Below are positions 18,080 through 26,344 of a stretch of DNA of 58,410 nucleotides, one piece after another. Position 1 is the first letter of the stretch. Every line of letters begins with the position of its first letter. The stretch is from Planctomycetota bacterium (GTDB taxonomy: Bacteria; Planctomycetota; Phycisphaerae; Phycisphaerales; Zrk34), in contig WGMD01000033.1 of the NCBI GenBank assembly GCA_016125255.1, positions 1 to 58,410 on the forward strand, in the 5' to 3' direction. Below the pieces are notes generated by a model. It saw nothing but the letters and a program-made list of their open reading frames with translations. It was not told the DNA's origin and ran no database searches. Position numbers and translations under genes: made by a program.

Positions 18080-19056
18080 AGTCAACCGCTCTGACGTTTT
18101 GGATCACGCTCTGCATGCTCGCCGGAGCCCTTCCGGGTTTTGCGGATGAGCAGCGCGATGACGCCGCCGCGTTCGCCATTCAAGGCGAGTACGTCGGGCC
18201 GAAGATGGGCATGCAGGTCGTCGCTCTCGGACACGATCGGTTTGAAGCCTATCTTCTGCCGGGCGGTTTGCCCGGCGAAGGATGGAACCGCCGCACGCGC
18301 GACCGCTTCGATGGCGCCCGCGTCGATGGGGTGACTCATCTGATCAACTTCGACGGCGCCGCCGCGACCATTACCGACGGCTCGGGCGTCGAACTTCTCA
18401 AACCCGACGGCAAACCGTGGGCGAAACTCGAAAAGGTGCATCGCAAAAGCCCGACTGAAGGCGCCGCCGCGCCGCCTGGCGCGATCGTGCTTTTTGACGG
18501 GACGAACCTCGATGCATGGCGGACCGGCGCGACGATGACGACCGAACACGAACTGGCCGCCCCCGCCGTGTCGAAACAGGCCTTCGGCGACATGACGATG
18601 CACGTCGAATATCGCACGCCCTTCGAGCCGGACAAGCGCGACATGGCCCGCGGCAACAGCGGCGTGATTCTCGACGGGCGCTACGAACTTCAGATCAACG
18701 ACTCATTCGGCCGCTGGCCCACCCGCCTGCGCAATGCCGCCATCTTCGAGCTGCGCGATCCGGACCTGGACGCGACGTTCCCGCCGGGCGGTTGGCAGAC
18801 GTATGACATCGACTTCGCCATCGTGCGCGTCGACGCCGATGGGAAGATCGTCAAGCATGCGACGATCACCGTCCGGCACAACGGCGTACTGGTGCACGAT
18901 CAATATGAGATTCCCCATCCGACGAACGCCGCGTTCACATCGCTTCGCAAGAAGCCCGAGGGCGATGCCCAGCCGTTCGAGCTTCAATACCACGGCAGCC
19001 CGGTGATTTTCCGTAATGTCTGGGTCGTCGCGCACGACAAGCCGGAGGCCCCATGA
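18076..19056 (+). CDS. DUF1080 (3-keto-disaccharide hydrolase-like) secreted protein
   Basis: 326 aa with a signal peptide (about 1-23). The DUF1080 jelly-roll domain lies at about 130-320: IVLFDGTNLDAW, FGDMTMHVEYRTPF, GNSGVILDGRYELQINDSFG, GGWQTYDIDF, HNGVLVHD. DUF1080 is lectin/GH16-like, and family members have been linked to 3-keto-glycoside hydrolysis. The N-terminal 130 residues (QGEYVGPKMGMQVVALG) form a small extra domain seen in some planctomycete members. ATGA overlaps on both sides couple it to the pseudopilin and the Gfo/Idh oxidoreductase, a common pairing for 3-keto-sugar chemistry. Confidence 0.9.
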   Translation: MKSTALTFWITLCMLAGALPGFADEQRDDAAAFAIQGEYVGPKMGMQVVALGHDRFEAYLLPGGLPGEGWNRRTRDRFDGARVDGVTHLINFDGAAATITDGSGVELLKPDGKPWAKLEKVHRKSPTEGAAAPPGAIVLFDGTNLDAWRTGATMTTEHELAAPAVSKQAFGDMTMHVEYRTPFEPDKRDMARGNSGVILDGRYELQINDSFGRWPTRLRNAAIFELRDPDLDATFPPGGWQTYDIDFAIVRVDADGKIVKHATITVRHNGVLVHDQYEIPHPTNAAFTSLRKKPEGDAQPFELQYHGSPVIFRNVWVVAHDKPEAP

Positions 19057-20369
19057 TGTCCAATGCTTCGCCGACGCGGCGCACGTTCGTCAAACAGATC
19101 GCCGTCGCCGGGTTGACGATGCCACTGGTGTCGCCTCGGCTGATCCGCGCCGCTTCGCCGAACAGCGTGGTGCGCCATGTGTGCATCGGGGCCGGGGGCA
19201 TGGCGTTCAATGACCTGCATCAGTTCATGAGCCACCCCCACGTCCGGATCGTCGGCGTGTGCGATGTGGACGCTTCGCATCTTGCGACCGCGATGGGCAA
19301 GACGAAGCTCGACGCGAAGACGTTCAGCGACTGGCGCCGCATTTTCGATGATTTTGCCGGGGAATTTGATTCGTGCAACGTAACGATCCCCGACCACATG
19401 CACGCACCGGTGGCGATGCGGGCGCTGGAGGCGGGCAAACATCTGTACTGCCAGAAGCCGATGACCAAGTGGTTCAATGAACTGACGGCATTGCGGGACA
19501 AGGCGCATGCCACGCCGGTCGTGACGCAGTTGGGCATTCAGAATCATGCGCGGACGGAGTTTCGATTGGCGCGGTGGGCGATAGAGGAAGGGCTCATCGG
19601 CAAGGTGCGGGAGATTCATGCGTGGTCGAATAAGACCTGGGGCGGGCCGCGGGCGCTGCCGACGCCGGTCACGCCCCCGGCGACGCTCGACTGGAACAGT
19701 TGGCTCGGCGTCGCGCCGCATCGCCCGTTCGCGCCCAACGTGTATCACCCCGACCAGTGGCGCGATTGGGTCGACTTCGGCACGGGGCTGCTCGGCGATA
19801 TGGCGTGTCACGTGCTCGACTCGCCCGTCTCGGCGCTCGGGCTCGGTTCGCCGCGGCGCATCACCTCGACCGGCCCGGCCCCGACCGAACAGAACTGGCC
19901 CGACCGCACGACGGTGCGTTTCGAGTACGCCGGCAACGAACGCACGGCCGGCGACACGCTGACGCTCACGTGGTACGACGGCGCTTCGACCGCGCCGAAG
20001 GAGATCACCGATCGCTTCCCCTTCCGCCTGCCGCAGACGGGGAGCATGACCATCGGCGAAAAGGGCGCGATGATGCTTCCGCATGTCGCCGCCCCCCGGC
20101 TTCTTCCCGCCGAGAAGTTCGCCGATGTGAAGTTCCCCAAGCTCGATCCGATCGACCACTACCACAAATTCATCGACGCTGTCCGCGGCGAAGCGGCGAC
20201 CGAAGCTCCGCTCGACGGATACGGCGGACATCTGGTCGAGTCCGTTCTGATCGGCACCATCGCGCAGCGCCTGCCCAACACGACGCTCCGCTACGACGGC
20301 GCGACGCGACAGTTCGCCGATGACGCCGTGCCGGCGGAGCTAATGAGCCGGGCGGATCGGGCGTGGTGA
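19053..20369 (+). CDS. Gfo/Idh/MocA-family NAD(P)-dependent oxidoreductase, Tat-exported
   Basis: 438 aa. An N-terminal twin-arginine signal (RRTFVKQIAVAGLTMPLV) precedes a Rossmann domain (VCIGAGGMA at about 47-55, then VGVCDVD) and the family's EAGKHLYCQKPMTKW motif, which includes the catalytic Lys of the (E/Q)KP signature. The C-terminal half is the mixed beta-sheet substrate domain. Typical planctomycete members are exported and sit with DUF1080 proteins. Reaction likely oxidation/reduction of a sugar or inositol; substrate unknown. Last gene of the plus arm, with a convergent sulfatase 10 bp downstream. Confidence 0.92.
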   Translation: MMSNASPTRRTFVKQIAVAGLTMPLVSPRLIRAASPNSVVRHVCIGAGGMAFNDLHQFMSHPHVRIVGVCDVDASHLATAMGKTKLDAKTFSDWRRIFDDFAGEFDSCNVTIPDHMHAPVAMRALEAGKHLYCQKPMTKWFNELTALRDKAHATPVVTQLGIQNHARTEFRLARWAIEEGLIGKVREIHAWSNKTWGGPRALPTPVTPPATLDWNSWLGVAPHRPFAPNVYHPDQWRDWVDFGTGLLGDMACHVLDSPVSALGLGSPRRITSTGPAPTEQNWPDRTTVRFEYAGNERTAGDTLTLTWYDGASTAPKEITDRFPFRLPQTGSMTIGEKGAMMLPHVAAPRLLPAEKFADVKFPKLDPIDHYHKFIDAVRGEAATEAPLDGYGGHLVESVLIGTIAQRLPNTTLRYDGATRQFADDAVPAELMSRADRAW

Positions 20370-20379
20370 TGGCGTTGCA

Positions 20380-21876
20380 CTACTCGGGCAGCTTGCGCTG
20401 ATCGAGCCGCTCGCCGTAGGGCGGGCGGACCGGCGTGTCGAGCGCCCCGCTGGCTTCCAGTTCCTTGAACATCTGATCGCGCAGCTTGGCGATCTGGTCC
20501 TGGTACGCAGGGACCTGGATCAGATTGTGGCGCTCATCGGGATCGGTCGCCAGATCGTGAAACGAATCGATGTCCCAGACGCCATGGTAGTAGACGTATT
20601 TGTAGCGGTCGGTGCGGATGGCGAACATCGTCGGCGTGGCGGGGAAGTTCCATTCCCAGTGATACTCGTAGAGAATATGGTCCCGCCAGTCGGGCACGTC
20701 CTGTCCCATCGCCAGCGGCCAGAACGACCGGCCATCGAACTTCATCGCCTCATCGACCTCCACGCCCAGCGCGCCGAGAATCGTCGGCGCGATGTCGATG
20801 TTCTGCACCATCTTCTCGACGCGCCCGCCGGCGGGCAGATGACCGGGCGCCCACGCCAGCATCGGCACGCGCATCGACGGCTCGAAGGCGTCGCGCTTGT
20901 CGTAGAACCCATGCTCACCCATGTGAAATCCGTTGTCGCCCATGTAGATGACAAGCGTGCTGCGCGACAAACCCGACTGATCGAGGTAGTCGAGCACGCG
21001 GCCGATCTCTTCGTCGACCGTGTGAATCGCTTCGGTGTAGTTGTGGTACCAGTCGTCGAAGCTGGGCACGGGATCATTGTCGAATCGGCCGGTCTCCATG
21101 TGATCGATGCCGTGAATGGAGTAGCGGCGTTCCCTGACCCAGTTGGGCTGAGTGCGGTAGTTCTCTTCGGTGCGCCCGATCGTCGGCGGATAGGGAATCG
21201 GCTTGTCGTGATAAATGCCCTGATTGCGCGGGGCCGGTTGAAACGGATAGTGCGGCGCTTTGAACGACAGGTAAAGGAAGAAGGGCTTGTCAGCGGCGCG
21301 GCCGGTCTTGAGCCAGTCGAGGGCCAGGTCGGTGAGCACATCGGCGCTGTAACCCTTGAACTGTTTGCGCTGGCCGTCGATGTTGAGCGTCGGGTCGTTG
21401 TACTCGCCCTGCCCGCGGAAACCGGCCCAGTGATCGAAGCCGGGGCGCGGTTCGTCGGAGTCGTGGCCCATGTGCCACTTGCCGATGAACGCGGTGGTGA
21501 AACCGGCCTTCTGAAGCGTCTGCGGGAAGAACAGCGTCCCCGGCGGCACCGGATGCTGATTGTCGACCACATGATGGTGATGCATGTACTGACCCGTCAG
21601 AATCGACGCCCGGCTCGGCGAACAGAGCGACGTCGACACGAACGCGTTGGCCAGATGCACGCCCTCGCGCGCCATGCGATCCATCGCCGGCGTCTGGAGC
21701 CACTGAGGGCAGCCGGGATGGAAGCGCATGAAGTCGAAGCGGTGATCGTCGGAGAGAATGAAGATGACATTGCGGAGCGGTTCGCTCTTCGCATCCGCCT
21801 GCTGCGCCATCGTCGCGCGCCCGAACAGCGCGCAGCACAACGCCGCAAAACAGTAAATCATTCGATGAATGTCCAT
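20380..21876 (-). CDS. Secreted type I sulfatase
   Basis: 498 aa from ATG 21876; the frame continues upstream to 22089 into the tmRNA-derived attL repeat, which is not coding. Signal peptide about 1-24. Formylglycine motif C85-S-P-S-R89 with ASILTGQYMH, metal site ILSDDHRFD, GKWHMGHDSDEPRPGFDHW, MGDNGFHMGEHG. The RPGFDHW and FRGQGEYNDPTLNIDG blocks recall N-acetylglucosamine-6-sulfatase-like sulfatases, but specificity is not certain. Convergent with the Gfo/Idh gene; its upstream side borders the tmRNA terminator and attL, so its promoter lies in about 21880-21970. Confidence 0.92.
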   Translation of the reverse strand: MDIHRMIYCFAALCCALFGRATMAQQADAKSEPLRNVIFILSDDHRFDFMRFHPGCPQWLQTPAMDRMAREGVHLANAFVSTSLCSPSRASILTGQYMHHHHVVDNQHPVPPGTLFFPQTLQKAGFTTAFIGKWHMGHDSDEPRPGFDHWAGFRGQGEYNDPTLNIDGQRKQFKGYSADVLTDLALDWLKTGRAADKPFFLYLSFKAPHYPFQPAPRNQGIYHDKPIPYPPTIGRTEENYRTQPNWVRERRYSIHGIDHMETGRFDNDPVPSFDDWYHNYTEAIHTVDEEIGRVLDYLDQSGLSRSTLVIYMGDNGFHMGEHGFYDKRDAFEPSMRVPMLAWAPGHLPAGGRVEKMVQNIDIAPTILGALGVEVDEAMKFDGRSFWPLAMGQDVPDWRDHILYEYHWEWNFPATPTMFAIRTDRYKYVYYHGVWDIDSFHDLATDPDERHNLIQVPAYQDQIAKLRDQMFKELEASGALDTPVRPPYGERLDQRKLPE

Positions 21877-21973
21877 GGCACGACCTCGACAAAAGTGACC
21901 GGCGGGGTCGTTCAATGTAACTCCCCCCGCCGCCCCCGTCGAGCCGGGCGTCGTCGACGAGCGCAACAAAAAA

Positions 21974-21996
21974 GGCCGCCGGCGAAGCCGAGGGCC
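21974..21996 (-). terminator. Original tmRNA terminator, now separated by the element
   Basis: On the minus strand a GGCC-rich stem with a CTTCG loop is followed by six T residues. It lies about 40 bp beyond the attL copy of the tmRNA 3' end, where the terminator of ssrA would be before integration. It therefore marks the native chromosome downstream of ssrA. It is now 14 kb from the tmRNA gene. Confidence 0.7.
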
Positions 21997-22037
21997 TTTT
22001 GCTGATCGATCGCGCACGACGATCACCGCGCGGGAAA

Positions 22038-22068
22038 AGTGGAGCCGGGGGGAATTGAACCCCCGTCC
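22038..22068. repeat. attL, 31-bp direct repeat of the tmRNA 3' end
   Basis: The 31 bases are identical to 36076-36106, in direct orientation, and correspond to the T-arm and acceptor 3' strand of tmRNA (read on the minus strand: T-loop GGTTCAATTCC and the acceptor end GGCTCCA). Only this stretch matches; bases beyond 22068 diverge from the tmRNA gene. It is the remnant left by site-specific integration, not a second tmRNA gene. Confidence 0.95.
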
Positions 22069-22248
22069 AATTCTGACGCGGGCGAGCAATCACAACAACT
22101 TACGTCGGACGCCACGAAGCCCGCTGCAAAAAGCGCGGCAGTTGATCCGACATTGAAGGCGGTAATCACCGCATGGCCGACCTTGCCGGCGCGCGTTCGC
22201 GCGCGCATCATCGGCATCGTCGAGGGGGCATCATTGCGCGAAGACTGA
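22039..22248 (+). other. Displaced integrase C-terminal coding segment (used in the excised circle)
   Basis: An open frame of 69 codons plus stop starts inside attL in the same frame in which the integrase crosses attR. It reads VEPGGIEPPS and then a unique tail ending in AWPTLPARVRARIIGIVEGAS. This is not an independent gene: when the element circularises, attP joins integrase codon 417 to this segment and yields a 486-aa enzyme. The segment has no upstream ribosome site of its own. The amphipathic closing helix looks like a genuine protein tail, unlike the tmRNA-derived one. Confidence 0.75.
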
Positions 22249-22322
22249 CAATTTTGGCCCGACTGCGCCATGCCGGCGCGCAGCATCGTAGGGCAAACGC
22301 AATCGCCGGCCGGAGCGACCCT

Positions 22323-22586
22323 ATGTCGTCAAGCAGAGTATTGGCGGGATATGCATTCAAGTACGCCGGGCAAGCGATCATTGTGCCACCGGGGACGATG
22401 GTTCATTACGAAGCCGACGCCGTCGAACTGGTCAGCGGCACGGCCCGTTACGCGAAGATCAGGCATAACGATGGGACAGTCGAGATTGTCGAATGGGACA
22501 CCTTGATGATGTCGGTCGGCGGAATCGGGCCGGTCGAACTGTTGCCGCTCGACGATCCTTCCGCGTCGCAAATCGAATCGCAGTAG
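22323..22586 (+). CDS. Hypothetical small protein
   Basis: 87 aa from ATG 22323, with GGAG about eight bases upstream. The middle part alternates hydrophobic and charged residues (VLAGYAFKYAGQAIIV, EIVEWDTLMMSVGG), suggesting a small beta-barrel, perhaps SH3-like. No family recognised. It is the leftmost gene of the element and is followed by a hairpin terminator, so it is transcribed apart from the replication operon. The upstream-extended frame from 22173 has the composition of shadow sequence and is rejected. Confidence 0.6.
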   Translation: MSSSRVLAGYAFKYAGQAIIVPPGTMVHYEADAVELVSGTARYAKIRHNDGTVEIVEWDTLMMSVGGIGPVELLPLDDPSASQIESQ

Positions 22587-22592
22587 CTCAAT

Positions 22593-22618
22593 GCCGACAC
22601 GCTTGACGGCGTGTCGGC
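22593..22618 (+). terminator. Hairpin terminator
   Basis: A perfect 10-bp stem (GCCGACACGC with GCGTGTCGGC, loop TTGACG) six bases after the stop of the 87-aa gene, followed by GTCTTCTGTTTC. The T-tract is interrupted, so termination may be partial. Confidence 0.65.
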
Positions 22619-22811
22619 GTCTTCTGTTTCACAATATATTCGTAAATCGATTATTTTCACAAATCGATAAAATAATTATTTCTCTTTGTAATACATTCAC
22701 AATTCGCACTTTACGATTCTCGCCAGATAAATTCGCAGATGTTAACAACTAGGCAGGTCACAGATTACGACTAGATTGAATCCGTGACATGATAAAAGTT
22801 GGAGAGCGCAA
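22619..22811 (+). promoter_or_regulatory. AT-rich control region upstream of the HTH genes
   Basis: A 190-bp strongly AT-rich stretch in otherwise GC-rich DNA. It contains AAATCGAT twice (in GTAAATCGATTATTTT and CACAAATCGATAAAATAA) and three related ATTCGCA/ATTCGTA words near CACAAT or AGATAA. Its site between a terminator and the first HTH gene fits a promoter with operators for that regulator, and possibly integrase or excisionase arm sites. No promoter elements are called individually. Confidence 0.5.
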
Positions 22812-23021
22812 ATGTATACATTCGGACAGGTAGTCGAACGGCTCAATGTCAAAGAGCATCGGGTTCGATACGCCATCGAACGGTTACGCCTAAAGCCCGC
22901 AGCGCGAGCTTCGACGTGGCGCCTTTTTGATGATCGGCAATTACAGGCGATCGGTGACGAACTCAATCGCATTGAGGCGCGTCGGCGTCAAACTGCAACT
23001 ACCGATGTGGCGAACGCGTGA
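22812..23021 (+). CDS. Small MerR-like winged HTH protein (excisionase/regulator candidate)
   Basis: 69 aa with GGAGAG before ATG 22812. It starts with an HTH of MerR/excisionase type: TFGQVVERLNVKEHRVRYAIERLRL, then a wing WRLFDDRQLQAIGDEL. Highly charged, no other domain. Its stop overlaps the start of the next HTH gene (ATGA at 23018). Position at the end opposite the integrase and small size fit a recombination directionality factor or the regulator of the AT-rich region upstream; function is inferred. Confidence 0.75.
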   Translation: MYTFGQVVERLNVKEHRVRYAIERLRLKPAARASTWRLFDDRQLQAIGDELNRIEARRRQTATTDVANA

Positions 23022-23239
23022 TGAACCGGTCGGCCGTCGAACAACTCGCAACTTCGGCGCTTGGCGTCGGCATGGTCGACATGCAGCAACTCGCCGATCA
23101 CCTGGGCGTGCATGTCGGCTCCATCAAGCGATGGCGCCACGAAGGCAAATTGCCGCCGGCTGACTTTGAGCTTGGCGGTATCGTTCGCTGGTCAAGTGCG
23201 TCGGTAGAGCGATGGATTCGGAGGAATCGAGGAGCGTAG
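23018..23239 (+). CDS. Small HTH DNA-binding protein (AlpA/excisionase-like)
   Basis: 73 aa, translationally coupled to the gene before it. HTH_17-type motif: MVDMQQLADHLGVHVGSIKRWRHEGKLPPADF, continuing GGIVRWSSASVERWIRR, typical of AlpA/Xis-like DNA-binding proteins in mobile elements. A second ATG at 23021 is equally possible. Likely an excisionase or a regulator of element genes; which of the two adjacent HTH proteins does what cannot be told from sequence. Confidence 0.8.
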   Translation: MMNRSAVEQLATSALGVGMVDMQQLADHLGVHVGSIKRWRHEGKLPPADFELGGIVRWSSASVERWIRRNRGA

Positions 23240-23255
23240 CGGGCGGAGAAAAACA

Positions 23256-23288
23256 AAACGCCAGGCGGTGGCGGCCGACCTGGCGTTT
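23256..23288 (+). terminator. Inverted repeat, possible terminator/attenuator
   Basis: A perfect 10-bp inverted repeat, AAACGCCAGG with CCTGGCGTTT, loop of 13 bases, 16 bp after the second HTH gene. There is only a short T run in the right arm, so it may reduce rather than stop transcription into the replication gene. Confidence 0.5.
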
Positions 23289-23329
23289 GCATGGTTTGCA
23301 CAACAAGAATGGTTGCACAAAACAACTCA

Positions 23330-23554
23330 ATGTCAAGCGATTTTCCAACGGTTTGCATCGTTTGCGGATGTGAAGCGACGGCGTTCGGTGTGTTCAAACC
23401 GAACGACCCGCGTTCGTTTGGTTTGGGCACGCCGCCGGCGGGACGAACCTGCGTTGTTGTGTATGGCGTCTGCGCTTCGCATGTCGCCCCCGTCGACCAT
23501 CTGGCCGCCGTCGCCGAACGGAAGCTTCGGCCCGCGATCGGGGGGGCGGCATGA
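23330..23554 (+). CDS. Small Cys-containing hypothetical protein
   Basis: 74 aa from ATG 23330; the frame is open to 23291, adding MVCTTRMVAQNNS. Four Cys occur, including CIVCGC near the N-terminus and VCASH later, which could bind one zinc ion in a ribbon-like fold. The stop overlaps the start of the replication gene (ATGA at 23551). No family recognised. Small zinc proteins directly before primase genes are frequent in phages, but a role in replication is only a guess. Confidence 0.6.
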   Translation: MSSDFPTVCIVCGCEATAFGVFKPNDPRSFGLGTPPAGRTCVVVYGVCASHVAPVDHLAAVAERKLRPAIGGAA

Positions 23555-25935
23555 GCGAACTGGCAACAATCAACTTCGACGCCATACCCGCAGAGCTTCG
23601 CCAGCGTCCGCATTGGGTGTGCTGGCGACACACTGACGGCACGAAACTACCCGTCAACGCCAAGTCACGCCGGCTTGCAAGCTCGACGGACCGGTCGACG
23701 TGGGCAACGCATGACGAATCTATCGCGACCTACACCGCCGGCGGCGTCGACGGCATCGGCTACGTCTTCGCCGAAGATGACGGCATGGTCGGAATCGACC
23801 TTGACGACTGCATCGTCGATGGTCGGATCACGCCGGAAGCCCGAAGCATCATCGACGAACTGGCAAGCTATGCCGAAGTCTCTCCGAGCGGCGGCGGCGT
23901 GAAGCTTTGGATCAAGGGCGAGAAGCCGGCGAATGCTCGATGCACAGCGAAGCAAAGCGCCGGCATGTCCCAAATCGAAGTGTACGACCGTGGTCGATAC
24001 TTCACTGTCACAGGTCAGCGTGTCGAAGGCACGCCGGCAACGATCGAAGCGAGACAAGGACAGCTTGAGGCGCTATGCCAGCGGCTCTGGCCGGCGTCAG
24101 AGTCGGCCAATGCGTACACGCCGTCTCGGCGGCCGTGGGATAGGGCTACGGGCGTTGCGGCGAGTAATGCCGATCATCCGGGCGTCGTAACGCAGAACGC
24201 GACACCGACGAGGCGTGTTAACACTACCGAAGACGACGTAACCCGGCGGGCGTCGGCATACCTGTCGACGATGCAGCCGGCGATTCAGGGCGCCGCCGGT
24301 CACAACGCGCTGTACGCCGCGGCGACGGCGATGTGTCACGGCTTCGGGCTCGACCGGCCGACGGCATATCACTTGCTCGCTACCGAATTCAATCCGCGGT
24401 GCGTGCCGCCGTGGGATTTGTCGTCGATCCGCGAGTCGCGCGACTTTGAACGCAAGATCGACGAAGCGATCCGACAGCGTCACGACCGCCCGCATGGCTG
24501 GCTTGCCGACGCCGCCGGCTACGCGACCGACGACAGCGCCGTCGAGCATGGCGCCGAAGTCGCTTCGGCGCTGCTGGCCAGGTTTAACTCGGCGAAGGCA
24601 ACTGCTGAAAAGATGGCTGCCGTCGATGATACGCCGGCGGTGTCGGTCATCGAGGCGGCGGGTGAAGATGGTGACGGGGCGACGGCCGGCCTTCCGGCGT
24701 GGATACTGTCGCCGCCGGGCCTTGTCGGTGAATTGTGCAGCTGGATCAACGCGACCGCATTCAAGCCGCAGCCGATTCTTGCGCTCGCGAACGCGATCGC
24801 GTTTTGGGGCGCTGTCGTCGGGCGGAAGGTTCGCGACGAATGGGACTTGAGGACGAACGTCTACACGCTGGGCGTCGCTGAATCCGGCGCTGGCAAGGAT
24901 CACAGCCGCAAGTGCATCAAGCGACTTGCCGCAGCAGCCGGCGGGCTCGCCGCGGGGTTGCTCGCCGGCGAAGACGTCGCCAGTGATTCGGGCTTGCTTC
25001 AAAGCGTTTTCAACAATCCAGCGACGCTTTTCCAGCTTGACGAAATCGGTCACTTCATCGCCCAGGCGAACGACCGCAACGCACAAGCGTACACGAAGCG
25101 AATACCGGTCACGCTGACAAAGCTGTATTCGTCGGCGTCGTCGATGTTTCGTGGGAAGGAATACAAGACCGACGATCGCATCGATATCGTGCAACCGAAC
25201 GTGTGTATCTACGGAACGACGAACCCGGCGACATTTTTTGAAGGCATCACGACGACGCAAGTACGCGATGGATTCTTGGGCCGCCTGCTAGTTTTCCAGA
25301 CGGACAATAACGACCCTGACCCGATCGCGGCGAAGCCGACGGACCCGCCGGCAGGCATGGTCGTATGCGTGCTGAAATGGCTGGAACGGTACATCGAAGC
25401 GCCTGCTGGCGTCGTCGGGAACCTTGCAACGCGCGAATTCCCATGGCAAATCACCGTCAAGACGGAGCCGCAGGCCGAAGCGATCTTCATCGACCTGCGG
25501 GCCGACGCTCGCCGGCGTCGCCGCAAGATCATTGGCGACAGGTCGGGGCTTGACGCGCTTTGGAGCCGGGCCGAAGAAAACGCGCGTAAGGTGGCGCTCG
25601 TCATCGCGTCGTCTTGCGCGTACGACGCACCGATCATCGGAGCCGACCTTGCGAACTACGCGGCGACGCTGGTCAGCGTCTTGACCGATCAACTTGTCGA
25701 CGCGATCCGCCACAACGTCGCCGACACCGACACCGGGCGAATCAAAAACAAAATCCTTGCTGTCGTGCGTTCGCGTCGCGGTGGCGTGACGTCGACCGAC
25801 ATCAGCCGGTCGCTCAAGCATGAGCGGCCGCGAGATAGACGCGAAGCCCTGGCCGATCTTGTTGAGGCCGGCGAGCTTGTCATTGAAACGATCAACACCG
25901 TCGGACGGCCGGCGACAAGGTATCGGATCGGATGA
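23551..25935 (+). CDS. PrimPol-like/DUF3987 helicase replication protein
   Basis: 794 aa. The N-terminal part (about 1-180) resembles the NrS-1-like primase-polymerase fold: acidic pair in GIDLDDC (D83, D85), SPSGGGVKLW at 111-120 and YDRGRYFTVTG with D146. A linker follows. The C-terminal domain (about 390-750) is DUF3987-like: LPAWILSPPGLVGELCSW, Walker A ESGAGKDHS near 445, Walker B FQLDEIG near 496, and an arginine-rich sensor region. The end (about 735-794) looks like a winged helix (GGVTSTDISRSLKHERPRDR). It likely primes and unwinds element DNA for autonomous replication, with the iteron-like cluster downstream as origin candidate. Confidence 0.88.
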   Translation: MSELATINFDAIPAELRQRPHWVCWRHTDGTKLPVNAKSRRLASSTDRSTWATHDESIATYTAGGVDGIGYVFAEDDGMVGIDLDDCIVDGRITPEARSIIDELASYAEVSPSGGGVKLWIKGEKPANARCTAKQSAGMSQIEVYDRGRYFTVTGQRVEGTPATIEARQGQLEALCQRLWPASESANAYTPSRRPWDRATGVAASNADHPGVVTQNATPTRRVNTTEDDVTRRASAYLSTMQPAIQGAAGHNALYAAATAMCHGFGLDRPTAYHLLATEFNPRCVPPWDLSSIRESRDFERKIDEAIRQRHDRPHGWLADAAGYATDDSAVEHGAEVASALLARFNSAKATAEKMAAVDDTPAVSVIEAAGEDGDGATAGLPAWILSPPGLVGELCSWINATAFKPQPILALANAIAFWGAVVGRKVRDEWDLRTNVYTLGVAESGAGKDHSRKCIKRLAAAAGGLAAGLLAGEDVASDSGLLQSVFNNPATLFQLDEIGHFIAQANDRNAQAYTKRIPVTLTKLYSSASSMFRGKEYKTDDRIDIVQPNVCIYGTTNPATFFEGITTTQVRDGFLGRLLVFQTDNNDPDPIAAKPTDPPAGMVVCVLKWLERYIEAPAGVVGNLATREFPWQITVKTEPQAEAIFIDLRADARRRRRKIIGDRSGLDALWSRAEENARKVALVIASSCAYDAPIIGADLANYAATLVSVLTDQLVDAIRHNVADTDTGRIKNKILAVVRSRRGGVTSTDISRSLKHERPRDRREALADLVEAGELVIETINTVGRPATRYRIG

Positions 25936-25969
25936 CCATAACGGCCTGCTACGCAGGCGGGAGCTATTA

Positions 25970-26338
25970 ATGTCAAAAAAGATTCACACGATCACATATC
26001 GAATCATCAAACACGACGGGCCGGCTGTCGTCAAGGGTCGACCTGTGCCTGGCACTGGCGGCGTCTTCGCTGTTCGATTGCTTCGGGGGATGGCGCCGTT
26101 GCGACTGTGTCACATCGATCACATTCCGACAGGCATTGCCGTCGGTCCGACCGTCGTCGGGATTGCAAAGGCAATGCGACTCGCAAAGGCGTTCCATGAC
26201 CTGATGCCGGATCATGTCCGCGCGTGCGCGGACGTCGCAAAGATCAGGTCTGACACGCCAAAGAAGCTTGTCGCCTGGCTCAAGCGCAACGCCATGAGCA
26301 ACGCCGGTGCATTAACAGAATACGATCCGGCGACTTAA
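25970..26338 (+). CDS. Hypothetical basic protein
   Basis: 122 aa from ATG 25970, preceded by GGCGGGAGC; the longer frame from 25820 lies inside the replication gene and is rejected. Predicted N-terminal beta strands (IHTITYRIIKHDGPAVV, GGVFAVRLLRG) are followed by helices (VGIAKAMRLAKAFHDLM, KKLVAWLKRNAMS). No family recognised. Placed between the replication gene and the repeat cluster, so it could bind there; that is speculation. Confidence 0.65.
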   Translation: MSKKIHTITYRIIKHDGPAVVKGRPVPGTGGVFAVRLLRGMAPLRLCHIDHIPTGIAVGPTVVGIAKAMRLAKAFHDLMPDHVRACADVAKIRSDTPKKLVAWLKRNAMSNAGALTEYDPAT

Positions 26339-26344
26339 TGGCCA

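Noticed and set aside
22023-22286. Minus-strand frame across attL
   Set aside because: Made of tmRNA 3' end and element left end read backward; no ribosome site. The plus-strand frame is the meaningful one.
22038-22380. Second tmRNA gene at the left end
   Set aside because: Only 31 bp match the tmRNA 3' end; no tag frame or 5' acceptor strand is present.
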